Below, piece after piece: positions 63,201-64,000 of a stretch of DNA of 64,000 nt. Source of the DNA: Blastobasis lacticolella (Eukaryota > Arthropoda > Insecta > Lepidoptera > Blastobasidae); contig LR990049.1 in the NCBI GenBank assembly GCA_905147135.1, positions 10,371,428 through 10,435,427 of the forward strand. The letters are read 5' to 3'. The position numbers and the translations under genes were made by a program. The notes under the pieces were generated by a model. It saw nothing but the letters and a program-made list of their open reading frames with translations. It had not been told where the DNA came from and searched no databases. Positions within the stretch are counted from its first letter, which is position 1. Every line of letters begins with the position of its first letter.

Positions 63201-63680
63201 ATTTATAATTATGAAAAATATTTTTACACAGGCGATTATCGAGAGCTGCAAGGAGAATGGATACCTTTCAAAAAATTGGGATATCCATCATTAGAAAAGG
63301 TATTTTTGGATGTCCCAGGATTCAAAGTTACTCAGATAAATGGAGAGTGGTATGTGGATGCAATAGCCAGTCATGAGACCCAACATATCGCGTCAATGGT
63401 TTCCAGACAAAAATCCAGCAAAAAGGCATCATTGAAAAATGTGCCAGTAAGTATAATGTCTATGTTTTAAACCAAACCAACTATGTGTGGCAATTGTACT
63501 CTGTTTATGAACGAACTGTTCCGTAATTCATTTCAGAACCGATTTCCTAAAAAGCAAAGCTCTTGGCGTAAACCAGCTCCATCTTCGAGTTATCCCGTTA
63601 ACTACAATAACCAGTATTCCAATCAGTACTATAGGGCCAAAGGGGGGACACCATTCCAGAACAATAATTATAATAATAAG
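60294..63680 (+). CDS. TDRD7-like LOTUS (OST-HTH) protein, N-terminal part
   Basis: Coding exons seen: 60294-60378, 63232-63446, 63537-63680, all with GT/AG borders and matching phase; the gene continues past the window. The first 148 residues contain a LOTUS/OST-HTH domain (about 3-75): QVIQALRATLISVKGALTLK, DYRELEGEWIPFKKLGYPSL, then GEWYVDAIASHETQHIASMV and SRQKSSKK. The order and wording fit the first LOTUS domain of vertebrate TDRD7 and Drosophila Tapas, which act in germ granules (nuage) and piRNA-related transposon control, with LOTUS domains binding Vasa-type helicases. After it comes a low-complexity Asn/Tyr/Gln-rich linker (exon 3). TDRD5/Tejas or MARF1 are less likely. Intron 1 (60379-63231) is full of retrotransposon fragments. 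The start codon is preceded by an acceptor, so a 5' non-coding exon exists upstream. Tudor domains, if any, are outside the window. Confidence 0.8.
60790..61050 (+). mobile_element. RTE-like endonuclease fragment in intron 1 of the TDRD7-like gene
   Basis: Across two frames it reads VAFVQELRWQGSK, RRRDIVQRYKLMYTGSAEGR and NGFGIVMCDELRNGILEVSR, the typical start of RTE-type endonucleases. One frameshift lies near 60860. Sense orientation relative to the host gene. Confidence 0.75.
61235..61495 (-). mobile_element. RTE-like reverse transcriptase fragment, opposite strand
   Basis: The minus strand from 61490 reads GVSQGSVLSAFLFSVVLDVL, then after frameshifts SDNIALTD (degenerate FADD block) and CGGDTEDSNSTDLRP. 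These are late reverse transcriptase blocks of the RTE clade. It faces the endonuclease fragment at 60790, so the two come from separate insertions. Confidence 0.7.
62022..62178. repeat. Foldback repeat with about 70-bp arms
   Basis: gccgtcatcttgatccaatt (62041) pairs with ggatcaagatggcggcg (about 62130), and flanking gtaccgatctccg pairs with cgatcgtcggtac. The centre is a direct duplication cagcaaggcagctc. Probably a small foldback transposon. Confidence 0.75.
62185..62245 (+). mobile_element. Tiny RTE C-terminal scrap
   Basis: The frame reads VADEIEETRVRWFGKLC, equivalent to DIADKIEEARLRWFGHVL at 32130. Nothing else of the element is visible on either side. Confidence 0.6.
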
Positions 63681-63783
63681 GTACACACAGTTTATGATCC
63701 GTTTAAACTGACTTGTCTTATTTGGTGAACAAACAATGCCCAAAATCACGATTTGCCGTATTAATAATGCCGTGCCGTAATGA

Positions 63784-64000
63784 CGACCTGTGTGGTTCAG
63801 TGGTCAACATGCCGGTCTGCCACGCAAGAGGTCCCGGGTTCGATTCCCGGCCGGGCAGAAATTGAAATTATGAATTTTAATTTCTGTTAAGGGTCTGGGT
63901 GTTCTATGTATAATAAGTATGTATTTAAAAGTATTTAAGTAGTTTATCAGTTATCTAGCACCCATAGCACAAGCTTTGCTTAGTTTGCGCTGTGTGAATT
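63784..64000 (+). repeat. tRNA-derived SINE, downstream of TDRD7-like exon 3
   Basis: Head with tggttcagtggtcaacatgc and the B box gggttcgattcccgg, then the body gcagaaattgaaatta ... cacaagctttgcttag. Same family as 9110-9280 and 39282-39512. It runs to the window edge. Confidence 0.8.

Overview
The window reads as an insect nuclear genome, most likely a moth or butterfly. It is AT-rich and its genes are split by introns with GT/AG borders. It is crowded with short, old mobile elements, including retroposon 3' ends that I recognise as common in Lepidoptera (for example the 'gcccagcagtgg...gatgatgatga' type). I could not run any search. Gene names rest on domain and motif recognition.

Five host genes are supported. 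(1) 11546-19926 (+): a 12-coding-exon gene for a 674-residue glycine/arginine-rich protein with four C2H2 zinc fingers, best matched to 'protein on ecdysone puffs' (Pep). (2) 39957-42687 (-): ribosomal protein eL13 (RpL13), four coding exons, 221 residues. (3) 46047-50329 (+): cytoplasmic poly(A)-binding protein (pAbp), three coding exons, 610 residues, four RRMs plus an MLLE domain. (4) 56179-57594 (-): N-myristoyltransferase (Nmt), one intact 471-codon exon. (5) 60294 to beyond the window end (+): the start of a LOTUS/OST-HTH protein resembling TDRD7 (Drosophila Tapas). Eleven of the introns in these genes were joined by reading frame and gave uninterrupted proteins of the expected lengths.

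Most of the rest is mobile DNA. 1-8201 is a P-element-like (THAP transposase) transposon carrying a second copy of itself (2686-6592, 8-bp target duplication), with a TA-inserting element in its right terminal repeat. 8351-10568 and 36183-39689 hold MITEs and two copies of a hAT-like non-autonomous element with perfect 8-bp target duplications. 20760-32370 is a block of non-LTR retrotransposons: an RNase H-bearing piece, a nearly intact endonuclease/reverse transcriptase ORF, and a decayed element whose ORF1 looks like an SGNH esterase. 43410-45215 and 50830-53530 hold further retroelement fragments and foldback elements.

The most striking observation is at 10856-10888. The terminal 17 bases of the P-like inverted repeat sit alone between two perfect 8-bp direct repeats. 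That is what is expected from a P-type excision, because P transposase is known to cut with a 17-nt stagger. It suggests this lineage once had an active P-like transposase, and it lies just upstream of the Pep gene.

The host genes share an RNA theme (Pep, RpL13, pAbp and a germ-granule LOTUS protein), but nothing in the sequence shows they are co-regulated. The neighbourhood looks like chance plus transposon expansion.
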